Shown piece after piece: positions 19,471-28,209 of a stretch of DNA of 64,000 bases (its first letter is position 1; each line of letters opens with the position of its first letter). Source of the DNA: Algoriphagus litoralis (GTDB taxonomy: Bacteria; Bacteroidota; Bacteroidia; Cytophagales; Cyclobacteriaceae); NCBI RefSeq assembly GCF_003259255.1, contig NZ_QGOL01000011.1:1-64000 (forward strand), given 5' to 3'. Position numbers and translations under genes: made by a program. Below the pieces are notes generated by a model that ran no database searches, was not told the origin of the DNA, and saw only the letters and a program-made list of their open reading frames with translations.

Positions 19471-20250
19471 TCACCGGATCTTTAGCCATTTGAGAAGTGA
19501 ATTGTAAGGCCTGGACCAAGTTCGCTGGAAGCGTAATGGGCCGTTTAATTCTCGCTCAAAAAACTCGGGATGTTTGGTATTGAGGTAGTCGATTCTCTCT
19601 CGTTTTTTTTGATTTGTTCCAGTTTTTTTTCGCTTGCTACTGGGAGTAAGTCGATATTGAAATCCCACAAAGGGCAGCTTGACTACCTCTCCTCCATTTT
19701 TCAGCATTTTGATCCAAAACTCCCAGTCCTCTCTGCCCATCTTCATATCTTCAGAAAAACCGCCTACAGCATCACAATCCACTTTTCTAAAAAGGGCGGC
19801 GACAAAAATCATGTTGTCCTTGGCAAGCAATCGCCTACTGAATGGTTTTAGCTTCCATGCTTTTTGTCCCTGCTCATTAAATTTCACTGCATGGCAATAG
19901 ACGACTTTTACTTCTGGATTGGATTCAAAGACTTTGACCGCCTCTGAGATATACTTTGTGGAAATCAAATCATCCCCGTCAAGTGGAAGGATGTATTTTC
20001 CATTTGCTTCACGAATGCCATGGTTTCTTGCCGAAGCGACTCCTGAATTTTCCTGATCAAAAACGTTGACCAGCTGGTTTTGGTCACTCAGTTTCCTGGC
20101 GATTTTTAGCGAGTCATCTGAGGAGCCGTCATTGATGATAATCACCTCGATCCATTTATAATCAGAATTCAGCACGGATTCCACAGTTTTCTCAAGGTAT
20201 CGAGCTTGATTGTAGCAAGGAATTACGATTGAAACGAGAGGATGATTCAT
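19471..20250 (-). CDS. Family 2 glycosyltransferase
   Basis: A 259-residue GT2 enzyme from the ATG at 20250, which opens into the classical MNHPLVSIVIPCYNQARY. A longer reading to 20355 adds a non-conserved N-terminus. Motifs are VIIINDGSSDDS, the DxD in ILPLDGDDLIS and the acidic MGREDWEFWIKM, which supplies the catalytic base region (E/D-D-W). It probably builds surface polysaccharide. It lies 70 bp upstream of the FkbM gene on the same strand and is likely co-transcribed. Confidence 0.9.
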   Translation of the reverse strand: MNHPLVSIVIPCYNQARYLEKTVESVLNSDYKWIEVIIINDGSSDDSLKIARKLSDQNQLVNVFDQENSGVASARNHGIREANGKYILPLDGDDLISTKYISEAVKVFESNPEVKVVYCHAVKFNEQGQKAWKLKPFSRRLLAKDNMIFVAALFRKVDCDAVGGFSEDMKMGREDWEFWIKMLKNGGEVVKLPFVGFQYRLTPSSKRKKTGTNQKKRERIDYLNTKHPEFFERELNGPLRFQRTWSRPYNSLLKWLKIR

Positions 20251-20470
20251 CTGGGAAAGAATGGACACAAGTTTACTAATTATTTGTCGTATGGTAGCCG
20301 ATTGAAAACTAACCTCAAAATAGCCGAATTCCCACTTCTTTTTTTTCAAAGGCACCGATCTGCCTCAGGTTCTATTTTGCTGTCAATCAAGTAAAAATTG
20401 TTCTTTTAGGTAAGCAGACCGCGTCCTGATTTTTTTGTATATATTGGTATAACTATAGCCCACATCGGAG

Positions 20471-21469
20471 ATGAAACGATTCTTATTCTTGCCACTTTTT
20501 TTTATTTTTTTTGGTAATGCGATGACTCAAACCAAAGGAATCGATACTGCTTATATCAAAGAGTCTCCACAAACGATGGCCTTAAGAATGTATGTTTCTA
20601 GAAAATATACAGAGCTCAACTATGGAGATCAGGTAGGACGCTATGAACCGAACTCGGGATTGAATTTTGGATTCGGTGTCAGCTTCCAGAAGTTCACACT
20701 GAACTTAGCAGTACCACTTTCTTTCCTAAATCCCAATCGAGAAAAGGACTGGCCGGGTTTCTTGGATCTTCAATCGCACATTTATCCCAATAAATGGATT
20801 ATTGATGCATTTGGGCAGTTTTATCTGGGATACTACATCCGTGATTTTCAGAATACGGGAGAAGACTATTTCAGAAGAGATGTCAGAGTCGTAAAACTCG
20901 GTGCGAGTGTCAATTATTTATTCAATGGTGACAAGCTTTCATTTGAAGCAGCCTTTCATCAAACCGCAATCCAGAAAAAGTCAGCCTTTTCGCCTATGGT
21001 AGGTTTCGAAGCTTATCGGGTAAGAATAAGTGGAGATTCTCTGATTATACCGAATGAACTTATGATTCCGGGCAATTACTCCAGAGCGGATTTCTATCAA
21101 GTAGGCCCCAGTGCAGGGCTGGCAGGGACATTGGTGTTTGGAAAGGGCTTTTTCCTGACTGGAGCAGCCTCGGGCAATCTGGGTTTGGGTTTTTCCAAAG
21201 CTGAACAAGACAAAGATACCCGACGAGTGGAGCTGATGACAGGGTATTTTTTGAGAGGGTTTGCAGGATACAATGGTGAGCGATTTTCCATCAACGGCAG
21301 CTACTTGCATAAGCAACTTAACCTTGCAAAACAGATAGATATAGCTCAATCGGCCAACACAGGGAACTACCGGATCAACTTCATTTACAAAATAAATCCT
21401 GGTCCAAAATTCACAAAAACGTACACCAAGCTGAATCCAAAGAATATTTTGATGCGAATTTTTGACTGA
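20471..21469 (+). CDS. DUF4421 family outer-membrane beta-barrel-like protein
   Basis: A 332-residue exported protein. Residues 1-20 form a Sec signal, and the rest has alternating aromatic/hydrophobic strands typical of an outer-membrane barrel. The DUF4421 pattern is visible: an N-terminal TAYIKESPQTMALRMYVSRK and a conserved FLDLQSHIYPNKWIIDAFG. The C-terminal residues (LMRIFD) end in Phe-Asp, not the usual terminal Phe. Function unknown. Confidence 0.75.
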   Translation: MKRFLFLPLFFIFFGNAMTQTKGIDTAYIKESPQTMALRMYVSRKYTELNYGDQVGRYEPNSGLNFGFGVSFQKFTLNLAVPLSFLNPNREKDWPGFLDLQSHIYPNKWIIDAFGQFYLGYYIRDFQNTGEDYFRRDVRVVKLGASVNYLFNGDKLSFEAAFHQTAIQKKSAFSPMVGFEAYRVRISGDSLIIPNELMIPGNYSRADFYQVGPSAGLAGTLVFGKGFFLTGAASGNLGLGFSKAEQDKDTRRVELMTGYFLRGFAGYNGERFSINGSYLHKQLNLAKQIDIAQSANTGNYRINFIYKINPGPKFTKTYTKLNPKNILMRIFD

Positions 21470-21534
21470 GGGTTTTCCTAGTAGCCTTTGGTTTATTTTT
21501 TAGCTTTGGGGATCCAAAAAACCTTCCGATTGCT

Positions 21535-23079
21535 ATGACTGATTCATTTGGGATTCTACAATCCTTACAAAAAATAGGTATCAAGCCAGAAAATTTAGGC
21601 GCTTCCACCGGAATTAATTGGCTGGAATCAGCAGAATCCTTGCTTTCTTCCCATTCCCCTGCAGATGGAAAGCTCATCGCTAAAGTCCAACTCTCAGATG
21701 AGGAAACCTATGAGAAAATAATCAGTCAAGCACAAATCGCCTTTGAAAAGTGGAGGCTGGTACCTGCGCCACAGCGAGGAGAAATCGTCCGCGAAATCGG
21801 AAATGCCCTCCGAGAAATAAAAGCCGATCTGGGAAAACTTGTTTCTTATGAAATGGGCAAATCCTATCAGGAGGGACTCGGTGAGGTGCAGGAGATGATC
21901 GATATCTGTGATTTTGCAGTTGGCCTTTCCCGTCAGCTTTATGGTCTGACCATGCACTCTGAGCGTCCGGGTCACCGGATGTACGAGCAGTGGCATCCAC
22001 TGGGGATCGTTGGGATTATCTCTGCTTTTAATTTTCCTGTGGCTGTTTGGTCTTGGAACGCGGCTTTGGCCTGGGTTTGTGGGGATGTTTGCCTCTGGAA
22101 GCCTTCGGAAAAAGCACCACTCTCAGGGGTTGCTTGCCAGCTGATTGCGGGCAAAGTTTTTGCGAAGCATGGCATGCCGGAAGGGATTTCCAACCTAATC
22201 ATCGGTGACTACAAGATCGGGGAACTCATGTCGCATGATCCCAGAGTTCCTTTAGTCTCAGCGACAGGATCCACCCGAATGGGAAAACTGGTAGGCCAAG
22301 CTGTAGGAGCGAGACTGGGTCGTTCCTTACTTGAGCTGGGAGGAAACAATGCCATCATCATTACAGAAAATGCGGATCTGGACATTGCGATTCGGGGAGC
22401 ACTTTTTGGTGCCGTGGGTACAGCCGGTCAGCGCTGTACGACCACCCGGCGCTTGATTATTCAAGAGAATGTCTACGAAGAAGTGAAAAGCAGATTAGCT
22501 TCTGCCTATTCCAAATTGGTCATTGGCAATCCATTGGATGAAAGGAATCACGTTGGACCCTTGATCGATCAGGATGCAGTGAATGGCTATTTGACAGCGA
22601 TCGAAAAAGTTAAAGCAGAAGGAGGTAAAGCAGTGGTAGAAGGTGGTGTTTTGGAAGGGGAGGGCTTTGAATCCGGTTGCTATGTGAAGCCTGCAATCTA
22701 CGAAGCCGAAAACCACTTCGAAATCGTACAGCACGAGACTTTTGCCCCGATTCTGTACCTAATCAAATTCAAAACCTTACCAGAAGCTATCGCTTTGCAA
22801 AATGGCGTTCCTCAGGGACTTTCTTCAGCCATCATGACTCTTAATGTGCGTGAGGCAGAAGCATTTCTATCCGCAGCTGGATCTGATTGCGGTATTGCCA
22901 ATGTCAATATCGGTACTTCAGGCGCTGAAATAGGAGGCGCTTTTGGAGGGGAAAAAGAAACCGGAGGAGGGAGAGAATCAGGCTCGGATGCCTGGAAGGC
23001 CTACATGCGCCGGCAGACGAACACGATCAATTATTCGACTTCGTTGCCATTGGCACAGGGGATCAAATTCGATATTTAA
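21535..23079 (+). CDS. amaB: ALDH7-type aldehyde dehydrogenase (piperideine-6-carboxylate/aminoadipate semialdehyde)
   Basis: A 514-residue NAD(P)+-dependent dehydrogenase. The catalytic Cys is in TAGQRCTTTRRL and the general-base Glu in LLELGGNNAII, wording specific to the ALDH7 (antiquitin) branch, which oxidises alpha-aminoadipic semialdehyde in lysine catabolism. The cofactor-binding ATGSTRMG is present. No other lysine-degradation gene is adjacent, so substrate is inferred from the family. A strong bidirectional terminator follows. Confidence 0.85.
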   Translation: MTDSFGILQSLQKIGIKPENLGASTGINWLESAESLLSSHSPADGKLIAKVQLSDEETYEKIISQAQIAFEKWRLVPAPQRGEIVREIGNALREIKADLGKLVSYEMGKSYQEGLGEVQEMIDICDFAVGLSRQLYGLTMHSERPGHRMYEQWHPLGIVGIISAFNFPVAVWSWNAALAWVCGDVCLWKPSEKAPLSGVACQLIAGKVFAKHGMPEGISNLIIGDYKIGELMSHDPRVPLVSATGSTRMGKLVGQAVGARLGRSLLELGGNNAIIITENADLDIAIRGALFGAVGTAGQRCTTTRRLIIQENVYEEVKSRLASAYSKLVIGNPLDERNHVGPLIDQDAVNGYLTAIEKVKAEGGKAVVEGGVLEGEGFESGCYVKPAIYEAENHFEIVQHETFAPILYLIKFKTLPEAIALQNGVPQGLSSAIMTLNVREAEAFLSAAGSDCGIANVNIGTSGAEIGGAFGGEKETGGGRESGSDAWKAYMRRQTNTINYSTSLPLAQGIKFDI

Positions 23080-23096
23080 GTCAAGGAAAAAAAAGC

Positions 23097-23132
23097 AAAA
23101 AGACCATTCTCATCTTGAGAATGGTCTTTTTT
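23097..23132. terminator. Bidirectional terminator between the ALDH and PPK2 genes
   Basis: A 16-bp near-perfect stem (23097-23112 with 23116-23131) with a 3-base loop, A-rich before and T-rich after, serving two convergent genes. Confidence 0.92.
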
Positions 23133-23137
23133 ATGTT

Positions 23138-24088
23138 TTATGCTTTTTCTTCCAAAAGCGCTTTTTTGATTTCCTGAAGTTCGGCAACTTTTTCAGGACT
23201 GACTTCGGGATAGGCAAGGTCCATTCTATCCAGTGCGCTGATGATCGCCGCCGCTACCCCAATTCTTGCGTAGGCTTTATTGTCAGCAGGAATGATATAC
23301 CAGGGAGAATTTTTGGTCGAGGTATTTTTGATCATATCCTCATAGGCTTCCTGATACTCATTCCAATAGCCTCTTTCTTTGATGTCTCCTGTACTGAATT
23401 TCCAATTTTTTTCGGGATCATCTATGCGGTCAATGAATCGCTGCTTCTGTTCTTCCTTGGACACATGAAGAAAGATTTTGATGACGACTGTGCCATTTCT
23501 TTGGAGGTATTGTTCGAAATTTCGGATATCCTCAAATCGCTCCTTCCAGATTTTTTTAGTGATCAGTTTTTTGGGAAGTTTTTGATTTTGAAGGATTGCC
23601 TCATGCACTCGTACGACAAGTACCTCTTCGTAATAGGATCGATTAAAAATCCCAATACGGCCTCGCTCGGGTAGGTGCTTTTGACATCGCCAAAGAAAGT
23701 CGTGGTCAAGGTCCTCAGCACTGGGTACTTTGAAGGAAGTCACCTGGCAGCCCTGAGGATTGATGCCGGACATGACGTGTTTCACAGCTCCGTCTTTGCC
23801 AGCAGCATCCATGGCCTGAAAGATGACCAAAAGGGACCATCGGTCTTGTGCATAAAGTATGTCCTGTAGTGCAGCTAGTGCGTCGATACCTTGTTCCAAA
23901 GCTTCCTTTACCAAAGGTTTATCCTCTGGTCCTAGGACCATTTTGGGAGTTGTGGAGAAGTTTTTCAACTTGAATTTCTCTCCATTTCCCACGTTATACT
24001 TCTTTGCAAATTTTTTGGCTCTTGCGATTAATTGTTCTTTGTTGAGGCGTTTGAGGTCACTTAGTACTTCTTCTCCATTTTTTAACAT
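23138..24088 (-). CDS. ppk2: Polyphosphate kinase 2 family protein
   Basis: A 316-residue P-loop kinase that transfers phosphate between polyphosphate and nucleotides. The Walker A-like FQAMDAAGKDGAVKHV, the family FNRSYYEEVLVVRVH and the FLHVSKEEQKQRF lid-like segment mark the PPK2 family. Whether it acts on AMP, ADP or GDP (class I, II or III) cannot be decided by eye. It converges with the ALDH gene and has its own upstream region of about 230 bp shared with pfkA. Confidence 0.88.
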   Translation of the reverse strand: MLKNGEEVLSDLKRLNKEQLIARAKKFAKKYNVGNGEKFKLKNFSTTPKMVLGPEDKPLVKEALEQGIDALAALQDILYAQDRWSLLVIFQAMDAAGKDGAVKHVMSGINPQGCQVTSFKVPSAEDLDHDFLWRCQKHLPERGRIGIFNRSYYEEVLVVRVHEAILQNQKLPKKLITKKIWKERFEDIRNFEQYLQRNGTVVIKIFLHVSKEEQKQRFIDRIDDPEKNWKFSTGDIKERGYWNEYQEAYEDMIKNTSTKNSPWYIIPADNKAYARIGVAAAIISALDRMDLAYPEVSPEKVAELQEIKKALLEEKA

Positions 24089-24323
24089 AGGAATTGTTTT
24101 TTGAAGTTTTCAAAATCGAAGATGCTGTATTCTTGAGTCGTTTTCCTGGATTTCTTTGGTTCAAAAACCGGAGAAACGAAGTCCTGAAAAGAAAACTTTT
24201 GGAATTACTGCAGGCTATTTCAAATTGTAGAAATAAGGTAATAAATAAAGAAATAGGATTTGCTCTCAAATCTGAAATGAATAAAAGTGTAGCTTTAACT
24301 ACTTGTTAAAATCAGATTTTTCT

Positions 24324-25415
24324 ATGAAAAAGATACTTGTTGCCACTGGTGGAGGGGATTGCCCTGGTTTAAATGCAGTAATCAGAGGGATAGTGAAACG
24401 GGCTTCCCGAGAGGAAGATTGGGAAGTATGGGGGAGTTATGAAGCGCTGAATGGGTTGATGGAAGAGCCAACCCGCCTGATCAGGCTGGATGACAAAGCC
24501 GTATCTGGAATCCATGTTTTGGGCGGTACCATCATAGGTACGACCAATAAAGGAAACCCCATGAGTTACCCTGAAAAGCAGGCAGATGGAACCATCAAAT
24601 TGACCAACAGAATCCCATGGCTGGTTGACCGGCTGAAGTCTCATGGTTTTGATGCCGTAATCAATATCGGTGGAGATGGTTCACAGGCAATTTCTCAAGC
24701 AATGTTTGAGGCAGGGATGCCAGTAGTAGGTGTTCCCAAGACAATCGACAATGACCTGAACTCCACAGATTTTACTTTTGGCTTTCAGACTGCTGTGCAG
24801 ACTGCATCAGATTCATTTGACCGACTTGTCACTACTGCCAGCAGTCATCATCGTGTGATGATTATGGAAGTGATGGGACGAAATGCCGGCTGGATTGCCC
24901 TTTACACGGCTATTTCAGGAGGTGCTGAGATCTGTCTGATTCCTGAGATCCCCTATGACTTATCTGCGGTGATACGCAGAATCAAAAGCAGATATAACAA
25001 TGGGCGTGGATTTGTAAATATTGTCATCGCTGAGGGTGCACATGCCAAAGAGGGGTCGATCACTTCCACGCTGGGCGAAGAAGGTCGTCATGCAGTGCGC
25101 TTGGGCGGAGTTTGCTTTACCCTCAGCCAGCAATTAAAAGAGGCGGGAATTGAGGCGGATATCCGGGAGACAGTCCTCGGTCATACCCAAAGAGGAGGTA
25201 CTCCGGTGGCGTTTGACAGAGTAATTGCATCAGTTTTTGGCGTCAAAGCGATGGAGTTGGTCCTTGATGGCAAGTTTGGACAATTGGTGGTACTGCAAAA
25301 CAATGACTTTACCTCTGTTCCGATCAAAGAAGCCATCAGTGCATACAATGTGGTTAATCCCAATGGGACATTGGTCAAAGCTGCAAAAGGTCTCGGTATT
25401 TCTTTTGGGGATTGA
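24324..25415 (+). CDS. pfkA: 6-phosphofructokinase (PFK-A superfamily)
   Basis: A 363-residue kinase converting fructose 6-phosphate to the 1,6-bisphosphate, the committed glycolytic step. It has the N-terminal ATGGGDCPGLNAVIRG, the GGDGS motif (about residue 118), the catalytic PKTIDNDLN and MEVMGRNAGWIAL. The Gly in GGDGS points to ATP use, while the Lys of PKTIDND is typical of PPi-linked and group III enzymes, so this is the mixed Gly/Lys type, which in the Streptomyces-type enzymes uses ATP. I chose the ATG at 24324 over an earlier TTG. Confidence 0.9.
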   Translation: MKKILVATGGGDCPGLNAVIRGIVKRASREEDWEVWGSYEALNGLMEEPTRLIRLDDKAVSGIHVLGGTIIGTTNKGNPMSYPEKQADGTIKLTNRIPWLVDRLKSHGFDAVINIGGDGSQAISQAMFEAGMPVVGVPKTIDNDLNSTDFTFGFQTAVQTASDSFDRLVTTASSHHRVMIMEVMGRNAGWIALYTAISGGAEICLIPEIPYDLSAVIRRIKSRYNNGRGFVNIVIAEGAHAKEGSITSTLGEEGRHAVRLGGVCFTLSQQLKEAGIEADIRETVLGHTQRGGTPVAFDRVIASVFGVKAMELVLDGKFGQLVVLQNNDFTSVPIKEAISAYNVVNPNGTLVKAAKGLGISFGD

Positions 25416-25426
25416 GAGTAACCTCC

Positions 25427-25834
25427 TCAAAGGGGGATTTTTAAACTTAGAGCGGGAAAATGTCTGGGTTGGCCTGGGATCGGAATCGGCTGAATTGAGG
25501 ATTGTGATTCCAAGCTAAGTTTGGCTGCCATTCGGGCATTTTGTCCTGCACTGAGGAAAAGTGGAATACTGGTGCCAATGGCAAGAAAACCTGTCCATCC
25601 TAAAAAAGAAATGACTCGATTATTGCTGGATCCATCGTTGTAATCGTAGGTTCTAGGAATAACTAGGGCGGTCAGCGATAAAGCTGTACCACTTCCGAGG
25701 AAAATCCAACCCGCTTTGTATTGCGCATCGCTTTTTCCAATGAGATCCAATTGAAGCTGAGAAGGTTCAACTTTCTGCCCAAATGCCTGAAAATAAAAGC
25801 TGAAAAGAATCAGCGAAAGAAAAATGGGTTTCAT
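25427..25834 (-). CDS. Small exported membrane protein (paralogue A)
   Basis: A 135-residue protein with an N-terminal signal peptide ending near AFGQ, then two hydrophobic segments (about residues 45-65 and 78-100) flanked by charged residues and a C-terminal ALSLKIPL. It overlaps the upstream gene 25831-26256 by 4 bp and has the same architecture (GWIFLGSGT.. and ..AGQNARMAAKLSL), so the two are tandem paralogues in one operon. No recognised domain. Confidence 0.65.
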   Translation of the reverse strand: MKPIFLSLILFSFYFQAFGQKVEPSQLQLDLIGKSDAQYKAGWIFLGSGTALSLTALVIPRTYDYNDGSSNNRVISFLGWTGFLAIGTSIPLFLSAGQNARMAAKLSLESQSSIQPIPIPGQPRHFPALSLKIPL

Positions 25835-26256
25835 GGGTTCTTGGAGTTAAATGGGATGGAAAAGCTAAGTGCGGGGTAAGTTTTGGTGGAAAATCCTGTC
25901 GGAAGTCCATCTCCGATCTGGGAAGTGCTGATTCCTAGTTTAGCTGCTTTTCTGCCATTGGAAGCGGAACTGACCAATATTGGGATACTCACTAAGGTAG
26001 AAATACTCCCTGCTGATGCCAGTAAGACCCCGGATACTCCTGCAGCATTATTTCCGTCGGACCACCCGACACCAAACAGTACAGTGCCAAGTATTACAGA
26101 TCCAACCCCTGCACCCAGCATGATTAAGCCTGTTTTTTTCTGTTGTTCACTTCGTTTGATGTATTCTTGGATCAGGATTTTGCTTTCCTGATTTTGAGCT
26201 TTGACGTTCGATAAGAATGAAAATGCTATCGTCAGAACTAGGAAAAATTTAGCCAT
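25831..26256 (-). CDS. Small exported membrane protein (paralogue B)
   Basis: A 141-residue protein with a Sec signal (residues 1-20), the charged IKRSEQQKKTGLIMLGAGVG stretch, two Gly-rich hydrophobic segments and a C-terminal YPALSFSIPF. It is the first gene of the pair and shares with its neighbour the (N/S)(A/G)R(K/M)AAKL motif after the second hydrophobic segment and the terminal PALS(F/L)(S/K)IP. Function unknown; the shared features suggest recent tandem duplication and divergence. Confidence 0.65.
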   Translation of the reverse strand: MAKFFLVLTIAFSFLSNVKAQNQESKILIQEYIKRSEQQKKTGLIMLGAGVGSVILGTVLFGVGWSDGNNAAGVSGVLLASAGSISTLVSIPILVSSASNGRKAAKLGISTSQIGDGLPTGFSTKTYPALSFSIPFNSKNP

Positions 26257-26351
26257 ATGCGGGTGTGTATAGTTTTTTTTAGTTTTTCTCTGGATGAATC
26301 TAACTCAAGTTTTTCATAGCGTGTAAGTCTAACTTACTTTTTTTTAAAAAA

Positions 26352-26798
26352 CTATGAGCCTAAGCCAATTCCTTTTGCCATCAAACCAGCCAAAATAGGA
26401 ATAAGGAAAACCAAGACAAGCTCGATCCGAATCATCCAAAATATAACCCTAGGCACAGTGACTATTTCTTCTGGATCCCCTTTTCTGTTTTTGATAAAGA
26501 AAACGGTAGGGTAAATAGACAAAAGTCCTATCCCTACGAATAGACCCAGTTTAAAGTGGAAAATCGGATTTTCAGAGTAAAATTCAGTGGGTTTTCCATG
26601 ACCTCCCAGCCAAAGGGTCAATCCGGCTCCAAGTAAAGAAAGTACCGCCAGTCCATAGATTCCATCAATTTTAGAAAGCAGGTCGATGGATTTTTTTGGA
26701 AGAATTGGTTTGAGTAGCAAATGTTCCGAAACAAGAGAACCTACAATTGCAAAAATGCTGACAAAGTGGAGGTAACGGAGGAGAAGTTCAAGAGTCAT
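26352..26798 (-). CDS. DUF2214 family four-helix membrane protein
   Basis: A 148-residue inner-membrane protein with four predicted hydrophobic helices (about residues 8-28, 45-65, 80-103 and 120-143). It has the DUF2214 features LRYLHFVSIFAIVGSLVSEH, GLAVLSLLGAGLTLWLG and FHFKLGLFVGIGLLSIYPT. Histidines in helices 1 and 3 might be ligands, but the function of the family is not known. Apparently monocistronic. Confidence 0.75.
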   Translation of the reverse strand: MTLELLLRYLHFVSIFAIVGSLVSEHLLLKPILPKKSIDLLSKIDGIYGLAVLSLLGAGLTLWLGGHGKPTEFYSENPIFHFKLGLFVGIGLLSIYPTVFFIKNRKGDPEEIVTVPRVIFWMIRIELVLVFLIPILAGLMAKGIGLGS

Positions 26799-26933
26799 TT
26801 TGTTAGATTAAATGTTGAATTCGATTTTAAGTAAGCTGAAATTTGGCGAGTCAACAAATAAATAGTAGATAGTTCTGTGATTGATGAAAAATAGTTAACT
26901 TCTAAAGTTTTTTACATAGCTCCTGTAGAATAT

Positions 26934-27329
26934 ATGCCGGCACAACCTTTGGAACTGATTTTGGCAAGGCAGTTTGGTGATAGCCTTGGAATGCCTTGTT
27001 TTTTGGTGGACCCTGAGGGTAATTTACTTTTCTACAATGAAGCTGCAGAGACTATTTTTGGGTTGAAGTTTGGAGAGACGGGTGGCATGCGAGTGGAAGA
27101 ATGGGCGACTGTTTTCACCCCGACAGATAGTGAGGGTAATCCGATTATTCCTGAGGATTTGCCATTGGTAAAGACCATATCCACTAAAAGCCCTGCTTTC
27201 GGTTCATTCTATATTGATAGCCTCAAAGGGGATCGGATTCACATTACCGTCTCATCATTTCCTATCATGGGGCGTCCTGATAGGGTTTTAGGTTCCATGG
27301 CCATGTTTTGGAAAACAGAGGACGCATGA
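26934..27329 (+). CDS. PAS-domain-only protein
   Basis: A 131-residue cytoplasmic protein that is a single PAS domain. The core CFLVDPEGNLLFYNEAAETIFG is followed by an insertion and the beta-sheet end GSMAMFWKTEDA. No kinase, cyclase or DNA-binding output is attached, so it must sense a small ligand or signal through a partner. Its stop overlaps the start of the downstream MBL-fold gene (ATGA), so the two are translationally coupled, and the partner may be its output. Confidence 0.8.
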   Translation: MPAQPLELILARQFGDSLGMPCFLVDPEGNLLFYNEAAETIFGLKFGETGGMRVEEWATVFTPTDSEGNPIIPEDLPLVKTISTKSPAFGSFYIDSLKGDRIHITVSSFPIMGRPDRVLGSMAMFWKTEDA

Positions 27330-28162
27330 AGGTAAAGGTGTGGGGATGTCGAGGTTCTTTGCCTGCTCCAGGGCCTGAAAACAAGATCTATGGAGGCAAT
27401 ACATCCTGTATTCAGGTTATGCACGGAGAGGCGTGTATTATATTGGATGGAGGATCTGGAATTCTCCGACTTGGAAAATACCTAAGTCCTGAAATCACCG
27501 AAGTCCATGTCCTGCTTTCGCATCTTCACATGGATCATACGATGGGCTTGGGTTTTTTTGCTCCGCTCTATAATCCTAAAATAACTGTTCACCTATATGG
27601 ACCGTCTACGAGTAACGAGCCTTTGGTCAATCGGCTGCGTAGGTACTTTTCACCTCCTTTATTTCCCGTCAGACTCAGCGAATTGCCCAGGCATCCCATA
27701 ATTCATGAGTTGAACACGAGCGAGTTTAAAATAGGAGATGTAACTGTCAAATCGGATTATATTTGTCATCCTGGGCCTACATTGGGCTACAGACTGACAG
27801 CGAATAAATCAGTACTTGCGTATCTGCCCGACCATGAGCTGCAAATGGGCTCAGTTAATTTTCCGAATGATCCTGAATGGACCAGTGGATTTGAAATCGC
27901 CAATGGGGCAGATTTGTTGCTACATGATGCGGCCTACACATCCAAGGAATATGTAAGCAAGATCGGTTGGGGGCATAGTTCCATACGTGATGCCATTGCG
28001 TTTGGGAAAATGTGCAAGGTTAAAAAATTGGCCCTTTTTCATCATGAACCTATCCGGTCTGATGAGCAGCTCGACCAAATGCTGTTGGATTCCACTCAAA
28101 ATCTCAAGTTGAATTTTGAAGTAGAAATTTGTGCCGAGGGGAAAACCTATGATTTGGGATAA
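27326..28162 (+). CDS. PhnP-like metallo-beta-lactamase-fold phosphodiesterase
   Basis: A 278-residue MBL-fold hydrolase. It has the family start KVWGCRGSLPAPGPENKIYG, the glycine-rich GGNTSC and the metal motif LLSHLHMDHTMGL (HxHxDH), with further ligands in HDAAYTSKEY and ALFHHEP. The PhnP-like subgroup cleaves cyclic phosphodiesters, but related members act in signalling, so the substrate is open. The ATG at 27326 overlaps the PAS gene's stop, and the pair looks like a sensor plus a hydrolase. Confidence 0.85.
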   Translation: MKVKVWGCRGSLPAPGPENKIYGGNTSCIQVMHGEACIILDGGSGILRLGKYLSPEITEVHVLLSHLHMDHTMGLGFFAPLYNPKITVHLYGPSTSNEPLVNRLRRYFSPPLFPVRLSELPRHPIIHELNTSEFKIGDVTVKSDYICHPGPTLGYRLTANKSVLAYLPDHELQMGSVNFPNDPEWTSGFEIANGADLLLHDAAYTSKEYVSKIGWGHSSIRDAIAFGKMCKVKKLALFHHEPIRSDEQLDQMLLDSTQNLKLNFEVEICAEGKTYDLG

Positions 28163-28209
28163 CTTGCCTGAGTTATTTTAAGCCTATTTCTTAACTAAAG
28201 ATGTTTATC

